NCBI GenBank assembly: GCA_035636095.1
Contig: DASPZU010000089.1
Location: 19,168 to 83,167, forward strand
Direction of reading: 5' to 3'
DNA from: Gp7-AA10 sp035636095
GTDB taxonomy: Bacteria > Acidobacteriota > Thermoanaerobaculia > Gp7-AA8
Length of the DNA: 64,000 nucleotides
Every line of letters starts with the position of its first letter. Position 1 is the first letter of the stretch. The translations under genes and the position numbers were made by a program. The notes beneath the pieces are model-generated. The model did not search any database. It saw nothing but the letters and a program-made list of their open reading frames with translations, and had not been told where the DNA came from. Shown in pieces: positions 25,802 through 33,590 of the stretch.

Positions 25802-26650
25802 ATGATCGACAAAGATTTCTTCACCATCCCCACCGAGCACTTCACCATCGAAGGCCGCTCGCGCGCGGGACACGAGACGTATTTTCGAATTCGCGAGCTC
25901 GGCGTTGTGCTCGACATCGGCCGCTGTCCCGACCTGGTCATCGGCGTGCCCGACATCTTCATCACGCACGCCCACCTCGATCACGCCCTCGGCATTCCGT
26001 TTTACGCGGGCCAGCGGCACCTGCAGCGCATTCCGGGAGGTCGCGTCTTCGTGCCGCGCGAAGCGGCCGACGATTTCCGCGCGCTCATGCTGTTGCATCA
26101 GAAACTCGAGGACACCGACTACGACATCGAAATCGTCGGCGTCGCAGATGGTGAAGCGATCGCGTTAGGCAAGGGGCACGAGGCGCGGGGACATCAGGCC
26201 ACCCATCGCGTGGCGGCGCGCGCCTACGAATTCCTCGAAGTCCGTCATCACCTCTTGCCGGAGTTCGCCGGCCGCGATGACATCGGCGATCTTCGGCGGC
26301 GCGGCACGAAGGTGGCCGAGGAGTATCGCCATCCTCTGCTCTTCTACACCGGCGATACCGATCGTGGCATTCTCGAGTCGAATGGCGCACTCTTCAAAGC
26401 CGAGGTGCTGATCATTGAATGTTCCTTCATCGCCGATGGCGATCGGGAGCGCGCCGCCCGCTATCGTCACATGCACTTCGACGACATCGCGGAGTTTGCC
26501 GATCGTTTCGAGAATCGTCTCATCGTGCTGACCCATTTCAGCCGACGCTATTCACGTGGGGACATCCACGATGAGATCCGGCGCCGATGTCCGGCCGTGA
26601 TCCGCGAGCGGTTGCGGCTTGCTTTACCGGAGCCTTTTCAGCGATTGTGA
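25802..26650 (+). CDS. RNase Z-like metallo-beta-lactamase-fold hydrolase
   Basis: 282-aa MBL-fold protein with the metal-binding signature THAHLDH (His56, His58, Asp60, His61), further ligands in LLFYTGDTDRGIL and a terminal ... LIVLTHFSRRYS. The layout (HAHLDH near residue 56, Asp in TGDTD, His in THFS) matches the ribonuclease Z/ElaC-related branch, but the length and lack of a recognisable exosite arm leave the substrate open; a 3'-tRNA processing role is only possible. Its stop overlaps the start of the DacB-like gene (GTGA), so the two are co-transcribed. Confidence 0.82.
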   Translation: MIDKDFFTIPTEHFTIEGRSRAGHETYFRIRELGVVLDIGRCPDLVIGVPDIFITHAHLDHALGIPFYAGQRHLQRIPGGRVFVPREAADDFRALMLLHQKLEDTDYDIEIVGVADGEAIALGKGHEARGHQATHRVAARAYEFLEVRHHLLPEFAGRDDIGDLRRRGTKVAEEYRHPLLFYTGDTDRGILESNGALFKAEVLIIECSFIADGDRERAARYRHMHFDDIAEFADRFENRLIVLTHFSRRYSRGDIHDEIRRRCPAVIRERLRLALPEPFQRL

Positions 26651-28179
26651 CTTTCGCATTGAAATTGCAGTCGGGCCGAGCAGTGAGGAAGGTAGCGGTT
26701 GCGCTCATCCTGATCGTCCTCTTTGCGCCGGGCGACTCGGATGCGGCCAGGAAGAGGCGGCGCATGCGCCACAAAAGGGCGCCGGTCGTGCCCGCCGAGG
26801 TGGCGGTCGGCAACACGCTGGAAGAGCGCCTGGATTCGCTCGCCAACGGCAAAACCGCCAGCGCCGCCGACACCAGCATCCAGATCGTCGAAGTCGATAA
26901 CGGCCACCTGGTCGCCGAGCGCAACGCGCATATGCCGCTCGCGCCCGCATCGAACATGAAGTTGTTCACCACCGGCGCGGCCGTCGATCTCCTGCATCCC
27001 GACTTCGAGATCACCACCACGCTTTTCGTTCGCGGCAACATCGATCCGGCCGGCACGCTGGCCGGCGACGTGAAGGTAGTCGGACATGGCGACCCGACCA
27101 TCGGCGGCCGATTTCACGACGGCCGCGCCACGGCGGTGATCGATGAGTGGGCCAACGATCTGAAGGCCTCCGGCATCAAGACCGTGGAAGGCGATCTGAT
27201 TTTCGAATACGGCTACATGGACACCGAGTACATCCATCCGACCTGGCCCCTCGATCAACTCGTGAACTGGTACGAGGCGCCCATCTCCGCTTTTTCCATG
27301 CAGGAAGGCTGCGTCGAAGTTCGAGTGACGCCGACCCGCTCCGGGAAACCGTGCGCCGTGCAACTCGAGCCGCCCACGAGTTACATCAACCTGCAGAGCT
27401 CGTGCGTGACCGGCCGCGGACTGCCGTTCATCACGCGCGTGCGCGACTCGAACACGGTGTTGATCCGCGGCGGCGTGCCGGTGCGATCGGGACCGACCGA
27501 GGTTTTCGTCACGGTGGAGAATCCGATTCACTACTTTGCGGCTGTGACCAGCGAGACTCTCGCGCGCGACGGCATCGCGGTGCACGGTCAGGTCATCCTC
27601 ACGCCGCGCGACAACCGGCCCGACTGGCGCGCCATCGCGCAGCATTCGACGCCCCTCAGCGTGGTGGTCTACGTCATCAACAAGAAAAGTCAGAACCATT
27701 ACGCCGAGCAGCTCGTGAAAATCATCGGAGCAGAAAAGAGAAGGAACGGGAACTGGCAGGCCGGGACCAGCACCGTTACGGATTGGCTCATCGGAAAGGT
27801 CGGCGTTCCCGAGGGCGAGTTTCACCAGGCGGACGGATCGGGAATGTCCCGCGACAATCGCGCATCCGCCAGCGCATTCATCCATCTGCTGCGATACATG
27901 TGGAGGCAGCCCTATCGCGAGGATTTTGTCAGCTCGCTGCCGTACTCCGGCGATCCCGATTCGAAATTCGGCAAGCGCTTGCGAACGCCGCCATACTCGC
28001 GTCAGGTCTTTGCGAAGACCGGTTACATCGCCGGCGTGGTCGGCCTCTCAGGTTACGTGCACGGCGCGAGCGGAAAAATATACGCATTCTCATTCATTTT
28101 TAATCGCTACCACGTCGGCGTGTATGCGGTGTATCGCTTGCAGGACGAGATGTTGAAGGAGTTGATCAAGAACGGTTGA
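26647..28179 (+). CDS. dacB: D-alanyl-D-alanine carboxypeptidase/endopeptidase (PBP4 type)
   Basis: About 510-aa peptidase S13/PBP4. The nucleophile motif SNMK (Ser102-Lys105), SQN in NKKSQNHYAEQL, and KTG in FAKTGYIAGVVG are all intact. It is periplasmic: VRKVAVALILIVLFAPGDSDA is a signal peptide. GTG 26647 is chosen because it gives the GTGA overlap common in this window; GTG 26683 is an alternative. It trims or cleaves peptidoglycan stem peptides. Several Arg/Lys follow the signal peptide (RKRRRMRHKR), an unusually basic mature N-terminus. The gene ends 4 bp before the convergent small gene at 28184. Confidence 0.93.
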   Translation: MTFALKLQSGRAVRKVAVALILIVLFAPGDSDAARKRRRMRHKRAPVVPAEVAVGNTLEERLDSLANGKTASAADTSIQIVEVDNGHLVAERNAHMPLAPASNMKLFTTGAAVDLLHPDFEITTTLFVRGNIDPAGTLAGDVKVVGHGDPTIGGRFHDGRATAVIDEWANDLKASGIKTVEGDLIFEYGYMDTEYIHPTWPLDQLVNWYEAPISAFSMQEGCVEVRVTPTRSGKPCAVQLEPPTSYINLQSSCVTGRGLPFITRVRDSNTVLIRGGVPVRSGPTEVFVTVENPIHYFAAVTSETLARDGIAVHGQVILTPRDNRPDWRAIAQHSTPLSVVVYVINKKSQNHYAEQLVKIIGAEKRRNGNWQAGTSTVTDWLIGKVGVPEGEFHQADGSGMSRDNRASASAFIHLLRYMWRQPYREDFVSSLPYSGDPDSKFGKRLRTPPYSRQVFAKTGYIAGVVGLSGYVHGASGKIYAFSFIFNRYHVGVYAVYRLQDEMLKELIKNG

Positions 28180-28183
28180 CCCC

Positions 28184-28450
28184 TCACTGAATCTGGATCC
28201 TGGACTGACTGGTCGGCCCGACCTGCAACGTATAGACCCCGCCGACTTTGCGCACGGTCGCGACCGCCTGGAAGCCAGGGAATTTGAGGATGTCACCGAG
28301 GAGCTCGCCACCGTGGCTCTTGATGAAGAGACGGACGGCGTCGTCGGCCGCGGGAGCATCGAGGTCATGAAAAGAAACGGACTCCGGGTCGTGGGCGATC
28401 GGTTTTCCGCCGCTGTCCGTCAGATGACGTTGTTCGATCGTGAAGCGCAT
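28184..28450 (-). CDS. Small conserved-looking hypothetical protein
   Basis: 88-aa soluble protein (MRFTIEQRHLTDSGGKPIAHDPESVSFHDL in two stretches ... LKFPGFQAVATVRKVGGVYTLQVGP). Balanced composition, a clear ATG and a tight fit between DacB and the divergent GuaB support a real gene. No family is recognised. An upstream in-frame ATG at 28477 is less likely because it would enter the guaB promoter region. Confidence 0.65.
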   Translation of the reverse strand: MRFTIEQRHLTDSGGKPIAHDPESVSFHDLDAPAADDAVRLFIKSHGGELLGDILKFPGFQAVATVRKVGGVYTLQVGPTSQSRIQIQ

Positions 28451-28477
28451 CCCCGCTGGTGAAAAACGGACATGCAA

Positions 28478-28506
28478 TTAAGGTGCAATCGTGCCTGTTC
28501 TATACT
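28478..28506 (+). promoter_or_regulatory. Possible sigma-70-like promoter of guaB
   Basis: TATACT at 28501-28506 is a reasonable -10 element; TTAAGG at 28478-28483 with 17-bp spacing is a weak -35. Transcription would start about 12 nt before ATG 28525. The repeated TGCAAT (28473 and 28484) in this region could be regulatory. Confidence 0.35.
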
Positions 28507-28524
28507 GGTTCAAAAGGGCTGGCC

Positions 28525-30087
28525 ATGAGCGACGAACGTGTACTCAGCGAAATCCCGGTCATCGGTCGCATCGATCTTCGCGAAGTCGAGAAGCCGGAAT
28601 CGGTTCCCTCGGAAAGATTTGCCGAGCCGATCCCACTCGGACTGACCTTCGATGATGTCCTGCTGCGTCCCGCCAAATCGGAGCTGCACCCGAACTTCGT
28701 CGACGTCTCGACGCGGTTGACGCGCGACATCAGGCTCAACATTCCCATCATCTCGGCCGCGATGGATACGGTGACCGAGGCGCGGCTCGCCATCGCGATG
28801 GCGCAGCAGGGGGGCCTGGGAGTCATCCACAAAAACATGACCATCGAGCAGCAGGCCGAAGAGGTCGACAAGGTGAAACGCTCCGAGGCCGGCATGATCG
28901 TCGATCCGGTCACCATGCGGCCCTGGCAGACGATCTCGGAAGCGTTGCAGGTAATGGAGAAGTACAAGATTTCCGGCGTGCCGGTCACCGACGCCAACGG
29001 AAAGTTGGTCGGCATTCTCACCAACCGCGATCTGCGATTCGAAACGCGATTCGATCTTCCCATCGCGGAGAGGATGACCAAGGAAAATCTCGTCACCACG
29101 CCGGTCGGCACCACGCTCGAGCAGGCGCGCGAAGTTCTGCATCACCATCGCATCGAGAAGCTCCTGGTCGTCGACTCGAACGGCGACCTCAAAGGTCTCA
29201 TCACCGTCAAGGACATTCAGAAAGCGCGGCGCTATCCACAGGCCGCCAAGGATCCGCTGGGGCGACTGCGCTGTGGCGCGGCCATCGGGATCGGCAAGGA
29301 AGGCCTCGATCGCGCGCGTGCGCTGATCGACGCCAAGGTCGACGTGGTGGTGATCGACTCTGCGCATGCACATTCGACCGGCGTGATGGATCTCATCAGG
29401 CAGTTCAAGAAGCTCTTTCCCGACACTCCGCTCATCGCGGGCAATGTCGCGACGTTCGAAGGCACGCGCGATCTCATCGAGCTCGGTGTCGATGCCGTGA
29501 AGGTCGGCATCGGGCCGGGATCGATCTGTACCACACGCGTCGTCGCCGGCGCGGGTGTTCCGCAGATCAGCGCAGTCATCGAATGCGCCAAGGCCGCCGA
29601 GAAGTACGACATCCCCATCATCAGCGATGGTGGAATCAAGTTCTCGGGCGATATCACCAAGGCCATCGCCGCCGGCGCGCACGCGGTGATGATCGGATCG
29701 CTCTTCGCCGGAACCGACGAGGCCCCCGGCGAGACCATTCTCTATCAGGGCCGCACCTTCAAGGCCTATCGCGGAATGGGATCGATCGGCGCGATGCAGC
29801 AGGGATCGAAGGACCGTTACTTCCAGGAAGACGCCGATGTTTCCAAACTCGTCCCGGAAGGCATCGAAGGCAAAGTTCCGTACAAAGGATCGCTGGGCGC
29901 GATGGTTCCGCAGCTGGTGGGCGGGCTGCGCTCGGGGATGGGACTGACCGGCTCGCGCAACGTCGAGGACCTTCGCACGAAGTCGCAGTTCGTTCGCATC
30001 ACCGCCGCCGGTTTGCGCGAGTCGCACGCGCATGACGTGATGATCACGAAGGAAGCGCCGAACTACCAGATTGAGCCCCGGGATTAG
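28525..30087 (+). CDS. guaB: Inosine-5'-monophosphate dehydrogenase
   Basis: 520-aa IMPDH, which oxidises IMP to XMP, the first committed step of GMP synthesis. Conserved features: GLTFDDVLLRP near the N-terminus, two CBS domains (about 120-240; ISGVPVTDANGKLVGILTNRD and EKLLVVDSNGDLKGLITVKD), catalytic loop VGIGPGSICTTRVVAG with the active-site Cys, IPIISDGGIKFSGDI and flap YRGMGSIGAMQ. ATG 28525 follows AAGGG. It is somewhat longer than the common about 490 aa because of an N-terminal segment of about 40 residues before the core. guaA is not adjacent. Confidence 0.98.
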   Translation: MSDERVLSEIPVIGRIDLREVEKPESVPSERFAEPIPLGLTFDDVLLRPAKSELHPNFVDVSTRLTRDIRLNIPIISAAMDTVTEARLAIAMAQQGGLGVIHKNMTIEQQAEEVDKVKRSEAGMIVDPVTMRPWQTISEALQVMEKYKISGVPVTDANGKLVGILTNRDLRFETRFDLPIAERMTKENLVTTPVGTTLEQAREVLHHHRIEKLLVVDSNGDLKGLITVKDIQKARRYPQAAKDPLGRLRCGAAIGIGKEGLDRARALIDAKVDVVVIDSAHAHSTGVMDLIRQFKKLFPDTPLIAGNVATFEGTRDLIELGVDAVKVGIGPGSICTTRVVAGAGVPQISAVIECAKAAEKYDIPIISDGGIKFSGDITKAIAAGAHAVMIGSLFAGTDEAPGETILYQGRTFKAYRGMGSIGAMQQGSKDRYFQEDADVSKLVPEGIEGKVPYKGSLGAMVPQLVGGLRSGMGLTGSRNVEDLRTKSQFVRITAAGLRESHAHDVMITKEAPNYQIEPRD

Positions 30088-30089
30088 TT

Positions 30090-30174
30090 TGTCATCCCGA
30101 GCATAGCGGGCGGTGCCCAACTGCAGTTTCGTGCCTCCCGCCCACACCGATTCCTCACTGCGCTCGGAATGACA
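30090..30174 (+). repeat. Intergenic inverted repeat of the TGTCATCCCGAGC type
   Basis: TGTCATCCCGAGC (30090-30102) and GCTCGGAATGACA (30162-30174) are complementary except for one position and enclose about 60 bp. The element occupies nearly the whole guaB-30180 gap. Similar TCATCC(C/T)GAGC-bounded repeats are common intergenic palindromes in bacteria; a related one is at 38312-38389. Confidence 0.65.
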
Positions 30175-30179
30175 TCGCC

Positions 30180-30629
30180 GTGAAGGTTTTCGCGAACGAC
30201 ACTCCCCTCGAACTCGCGACATCGGATTACACCAGCGCCCTCTCGGCACTCGATCTCGACTCTTTCCCGGTCGTGCCCGATTTCACAATCGAGCTTCGCG
30301 ACTCGGAAGAATTTGGTCAACATGTTTACTATGTCAGCCCCTGGCGAGGTGAGCTGGCGGGTTTTCCGTACTGGAACAACGCCGAGCGCGACATGCGCCA
30401 CTTGGTCGCCGAAGACGTCCCCCTCGGCTCCGTCGGCGAGCCGGTCGACGATGCCGACGCCGACTGGCAGATCGTGATTTTCGAGCATCGCGGCTTCGTG
30501 TACGTGCTGGAAGGGGCCGCGCCGCGGACGCAGCGCTTCGAGGTCTGGTTCCGCGTGCCGCGCGATCGTTACATCGCGGAGTGGGCGCGCGTGATCAGCG
30601 AGTTCAATCCTATTGAGCCGCTGGCTTGA
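30180..30629 (+). CDS. Hypothetical soluble protein
   Basis: 149-aa acidic protein (GTG start) with VKVFANDTPLELATSDYTSA, EEFGQHVYYVSPWRGELAGF and a C-terminal QIVIFEHRGFVYVLEGAAPR, followed by TQRFEVWFRVPRDRYIAEW. No signal peptide, membrane segment or known motif. Good coding character and a clear fit between two intergenic palindromes support a real gene. I do not recognise the family. Confidence 0.65.
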   Translation: MKVFANDTPLELATSDYTSALSALDLDSFPVVPDFTIELRDSEEFGQHVYYVSPWRGELAGFPYWNNAERDMRHLVAEDVPLGSVGEPVDDADADWQIVIFEHRGFVYVLEGAAPRTQRFEVWFRVPRDRYIAEWARVISEFNPIEPLA

Positions 30630-30631
30630 CG

Positions 30632-30694
30632 CCCCTCACCCCGTCCCTCTCCCCGCAAGCGGGGAGAGGGTGGCGCGCAGCGCCGGGTGAGGGG
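30632..30694 (+). repeat. Nested palindrome, family R, copy 1
   Basis: Outer arms CCCCTCACCC (30632-30641) and GGGTGAGGGG (30685-30694). Inner 12-bp perfect stem CCCTCTCCCCGC-aa-GCGGGGAGAGGG (30645-30670), then a third hairpin GGCGC-gca-GCGCC (30672-30684). It fills the gap between the stop codons of two convergent genes and probably acts as a bidirectional terminator. Confidence 0.85.
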
Positions 30695-31966
30695 TCACTG
30701 CTTGAACACCGCGCCGTCCTTCATCACGAAACGCACATCCTGGAGCGCGTTGACGTCGCGCAGCGGATCGCCGCCGACGGCGACGATATCGGCGTACGCA
30801 CCGGGCGCGATGACGCCGAGGTCGCCGGACATGTCGAGGAGCTCGGCGGCGCGCGAGGTCGCGGAGCGGATGGCGTCCATCGGCGACATCCCGAACTCGG
30901 TCATGCGCGCGAATTCCTGCGCGATCGGGTCGCTCCATGAGAAGCCGCCGACATCGGTGCCGAACGCGATCTTCACGCCGGCCTTCATCGCTTTCTGAAA
31001 CGAAGGTCCGTGTACCGCCACGCGCTTGCGATCGCGTTTGCCGCTGGGCGTGTCGGGCGGATCGTTGTGGGTGTAGTAAACCGAGAGCGTCGGGACGAGC
31101 CAGGTGCCCTGCTGCACCATCTGAGTGATCGCGGCGTCGTCGAGATCGAGTCCGTGCTCGATCGAATCGCAGCCCCCATCGAGAGCGCGATGCAGTCCGA
31201 CGCCGCCGTAGGCGTGGCAGGCAACTTTTTTCTTCCAGCCGTGGACTTCGTCGGTGATGGCCTTGATCTCTTCCAGCGTGAGAGTCGGCTGCGAGACGAG
31301 ATTGCCCTGCTTGTCGACCCACGAACGGTGCGTCATGTAGACCTTGATCCAGTCGGCGCCGTGATCGAGCTGCTCGCGCGCGGCTTTGCGGGCCTGAACC
31401 GGACCATCGATGAGCTGCGCGCCTTTCGGCACTTCGATTTCCGGCGCGTAACCTTCGAGGTTGTAGCCGCCGGTGGTGGAGATGGCGCGCGTCACGATGA
31501 ACAGCCGCGGACCCGGAATCCGGCCCTCGTTGATGGCCATCTTGATTCCGACGTCACCGTAGCCCGCGCCCTCGGTTTCGACATCGCGGATGGTCGTGAA
31601 TCCCTGCTCGAGTGCACGTCGAACCGCGACGGTCGCGCGCGCGGCGCGATAGGCGATCGGATATTTCAGCAGCTGAATGTCGTACCCCCCCTCGGCCGGA
31701 TCTTCGCCCTGCAGGAAGATGTGCGTGTGGGCGTCGATCATGCCGGGAAGGACCGTCATGCTGGAAAGGTCGATGACCTTCGCGCCCGCCGGAGTCGCGA
31801 CATCGCCGCCGACGCTTTCAATGCGATTGCCGCGCACGACGATCGTCTGATTTTTGCGCGGCGCCGCCGACGTGCCGTCGATCAGCGTGCCGGCTTTGAT
31901 GACAGTGACCTGTTGTGCGGCCACCGAGGAGGCGAGCAGAAGGAGAGCAGCAATCATTCTTCGCAT
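30695..31966 (-). CDS. Exported metal-dependent amidohydrolase
   Basis: 423-aa member of the amidohydrolase superfamily (imidazolonepropionase/prolidase-like group). Signal peptide RRMIAALLLLASSVAAQ. Metal ligands: HTH in VLPGMIDAHTHIFLQ, carbamylated-Lys context WIKVYMTHRSW, VACHAYGGVGLHRAL, IEHGLDLDD and the catalytic Asp in IAFGTDVGGFSWSD. Related secreted enzymes cleave dipeptides with C-terminal Pro or Arg/Lys, or cyclic imides; the substrate here is not predictable. It ends directly against an R-family palindrome. Confidence 0.92.
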   Translation of the reverse strand: MRRMIAALLLLASSVAAQQVTVIKAGTLIDGTSAAPRKNQTIVVRGNRIESVGGDVATPAGAKVIDLSSMTVLPGMIDAHTHIFLQGEDPAEGGYDIQLLKYPIAYRAARATVAVRRALEQGFTTIRDVETEGAGYGDVGIKMAINEGRIPGPRLFIVTRAISTTGGYNLEGYAPEIEVPKGAQLIDGPVQARKAAREQLDHGADWIKVYMTHRSWVDKQGNLVSQPTLTLEEIKAITDEVHGWKKKVACHAYGGVGLHRALDGGCDSIEHGLDLDDAAITQMVQQGTWLVPTLSVYYTHNDPPDTPSGKRDRKRVAVHGPSFQKAMKAGVKIAFGTDVGGFSWSDPIAQEFARMTEFGMSPMDAIRSATSRAAELLDMSGDLGVIAPGAYADIVAVGGDPLRDVNALQDVRFVMKDGAVFKQ

Positions 31967-31986
31967 GGCGCAAAGAATAGTCGAAA

Positions 31987-32238
31987 CTACTTCGCGTTGA
32001 TGCGGCCAACCGCGGTGGTGCCGTCGTCGAAGATGGCGGTGTAGGGGCCGCTGAGGTATTCCGAATCGGCTTTGTCGACAGTGACGTCAAATCCTGCCAA
32101 CGTGGTACCGCTCGCTAGCCCGGGCGAAACATTGTCAGTGACGATCCAGCCAATCGCCATCCGATTCTGCTCTTCGAACAGCATCGCAATCGGAATCCAA
32201 CCCGGGGGCGCGGATGCGGCCGATGCCGGAAGCCGCAA
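31987..32238 (-). CDS. Hypothetical protein with unclear 5' end
   Basis: Clear coding character (WIPIAMLFEEQNRMAIGWIV, GFDVTVDKADSEYLSGPYTA) ending in FDDGTTAVGRINAK. The frame continues protein-like upstream of TTG 32238 (NNPIPRLDAEPVGWKPLRSE) to a stop near 32350, but has no ATG, GTG or earlier TTG. Either a rare ATT start is used, or there is a frameshift from a TTG at 32353 (read KRNANFGNSKGSQ). Family not recognised; divergent from trmJ. Confidence 0.4.
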   Translation of the reverse strand: MRLPASAASAPPGWIPIAMLFEEQNRMAIGWIVTDNVSPGLASGTTLAGFDVTVDKADSEYLSGPYTAIFDDGTTAVGRINAK

Positions 32239-32370
32239 TCCGTAGCCGATCCGCTCCGAGCGAAGCGGCTTCCAACCGACAGGCTCGGCATCGAGGCGCG
32301 GAATCGGATTGTTGAGATCCTTTTGAGTTCCCGAAGTTCGCGTTTCGTTTCAACGATAGACTCGCTCGGA

Positions 32371-33084
32371 ATGGCGCGTCTGCGCATCGTCCTGGTCGAA
32401 CCGCAGGAAGCGGGCAATGTCGGCGCGGTGGCGCGGGTGATGAAGAATTTCGGCTTCCAGGAGCTGTGGATCGTGGGCGAGCATCCGAAACTCGAGCCGG
32501 TTGCCGGATGGTGGGCCAGCGGCGCGGAGGATGTCATCGCGAAAGCGCGGATGGTGCCGACGCTGCATCACGCCATCGGCGACGCGCAGATGACGATCGC
32601 GACCACGTCCGCGCGCGGCCGCACCACGCCGGTTGACCTCGAGCTGTTCGATGTCGCGGACATTCCCCTGGCCGATGACGCCGTGCTGGCCCTCGTCTTC
32701 GGCCGCGAAGATCGCGGTCTGACGCGCGAGGAAGTCGTTCAATGTCAGCGCACGGCTACGATTCCGACCAATCCCGATTTTCCCACCATGAATCTCGCGA
32801 TGGCGGTGGGGATGTTTTGTTTGAGTGTGGCGGCCGGCGCCCTCGCCGGCCAGGGCGCGCGAGGCGCGCGCCCCCACACAGATCGCGCCGAAAGCGCATT
32901 ACTCGAGCGCCTCCACGAACGCGCCGAGGCCCTGCTGCTGGAAGTCGGATTTCTTCAGGCGAACAATCCCGATCGTATTTACGACGACCTGCGCGCGATC
33001 GCCGGACGCGCAGACCTCGACGCGCGCGAAGCGACCATCCTGCTGGGCATCATTCGGCAGATTGAATGGAAGTTGGGACGTTAG
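32371..33084 (+). CDS. trmJ: tRNA (cytidine/uridine-2'-O)-methyltransferase, SPOUT family
   Basis: 237-aa SpoU/TrmJ-type enzyme that 2'-O-methylates position 32 of tRNAs in E. coli. Motif 1 is RIVLVEPQEAGNVGAVARVMKNFG (two stretches), followed by LALVFGREDRGLTREEV and the knot-forming IPTNPDFPTMNLAMAVGMFC. A C-terminal helical extension follows (ALLERLHERAEALLLEVGFL ... ILLGIIRQIEWKLG). ATG 32371 is the conserved start. The linker between the domains (about 152-170: AAGALAGQGARGARPH) is encoded by a palindromic element, and the stop codon lies in an octamer array shared with the convergent receiver gene. Confidence 0.92.
   Translation: MARLRIVLVEPQEAGNVGAVARVMKNFGFQELWIVGEHPKLEPVAGWWASGAEDVIAKARMVPTLHHAIGDAQMTIATTSARGRTTPVDLELFDVADIPLADDAVLALVFGREDRGLTREEVVQCQRTATIPTNPDFPTMNLAMAVGMFCLSVAAGALAGQGARGARPHTDRAESALLERLHERAEALLLEVGFLQANNPDRIYDDLRAIAGRADLDAREATILLGIIRQIEWKLGR
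32825..32879 (+). repeat. In-frame cloverleaf palindromic element, family P2
   Basis: Terminal arms GTGTGG / CCACAC. Inner hairpins GGCCGGCG-ccct-CGCCGGCC and GGGCGCGCG-agg-CGCGCGCCC. It is read in frame inside trmJ, between the SPOUT domain and the C-terminal extension. Same three-stem architecture as family P1 but a different sequence. Confidence 0.8.
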
Positions 33085-33143
33085 GGTGATGGGATGTTGG
33101 GATGTCCCGCGCCGCCTGACATCCCAACATCCCAACGTCCTAA
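33073..33143 (+). terminator. Octamer-array hairpin between convergent genes, carrying both stop codons
   Basis: Four octamers (TTGGGACG, TTAGGGTG, ATGGGATG, TTGGGATG; 33073-33104) face inverted CATCCCAA, CATCCCAA, CGTCCTAA (33120-33143). Arms 33091-33106 and 33118-33133 are perfectly complementary over 16 bp with an 11-nt loop. The TAG stops of trmJ (33082-33084) and of the receiver gene (33140-33142, minus) lie in matching units. Confidence 0.8.
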
Positions 33144-33547
33144 CCGGACGGGTGGTGGCTGTCGTCGAGGCAATCCGAGATCAACTCGATGAATTTTTCG
33201 AGATCGAACGGCTTCAGAATCGAAGTGCAGACGGTGTCGGGCGGGATTTTGTCGATGCCGCGCTTCCCCGCGGCCGTGAAGACGATGATGTGGGGACGCC
33301 CGTCACGGTAATCTCTCACGACCTTGTCGATGAACTCGTAACCGTTGACCCTGGGCATCATCAGATCGAGAAGAATCAGGTCAAATTTCCCGTTGGCGTG
33401 CAGCTTCTCGAGGCCAACGGCGCCATCCTCGGCCAGCTCGACGTCGAACTTCATCCGCCTCAGGACGGCCTGCAGAAGGACGCGGATGGCCAGATCGTCG
33501 TCGATGACGAGGATTTTTCGTCCGTTTCCCTCAATCCTGCTGACCAT
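33140..33547 (-). CDS. Stand-alone receiver-domain response regulator
   Basis: 135-aa single-domain REC protein: acidic pair in ILVIDDDLAIRVLL, phospho-Asp in FDLILLDLMMPRVNGYEF, Thr in IIVFTAAG, Lys in TSILKPFDLEKF. There is no output domain, so it acts by phosphotransfer or protein contact (CheY/Spo0F-like). The gene is preceded (55 bp upstream) by the TTGCA-N6-GCAAA motif shared with two similar receiver genes and an XRE gene at 53-54.5 kb. Its stop codon lies in the octamer hairpin shared with trmJ. Confidence 0.92.
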   Translation of the reverse strand: MVSRIEGNGRKILVIDDDLAIRVLLQAVLRRMKFDVELAEDGAVGLEKLHANGKFDLILLDLMMPRVNGYEFIDKVVRDYRDGRPHIIVFTAAGKRGIDKIPPDTVCTSILKPFDLEKFIELISDCLDDSHHPSG

Positions 33548-33590
33548 GGCGGGTTGCGCCCCTCACTCTTGCGAAACGCATACCGGGCTG

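Noticed and set aside
28510..30249. 579-codon open frame on the minus strand across guaB
   Set aside because: Shadow of the GC-rich guaB codons; His/Arg/Asp-rich, no motif, and guaB is unmistakable on the plus strand.
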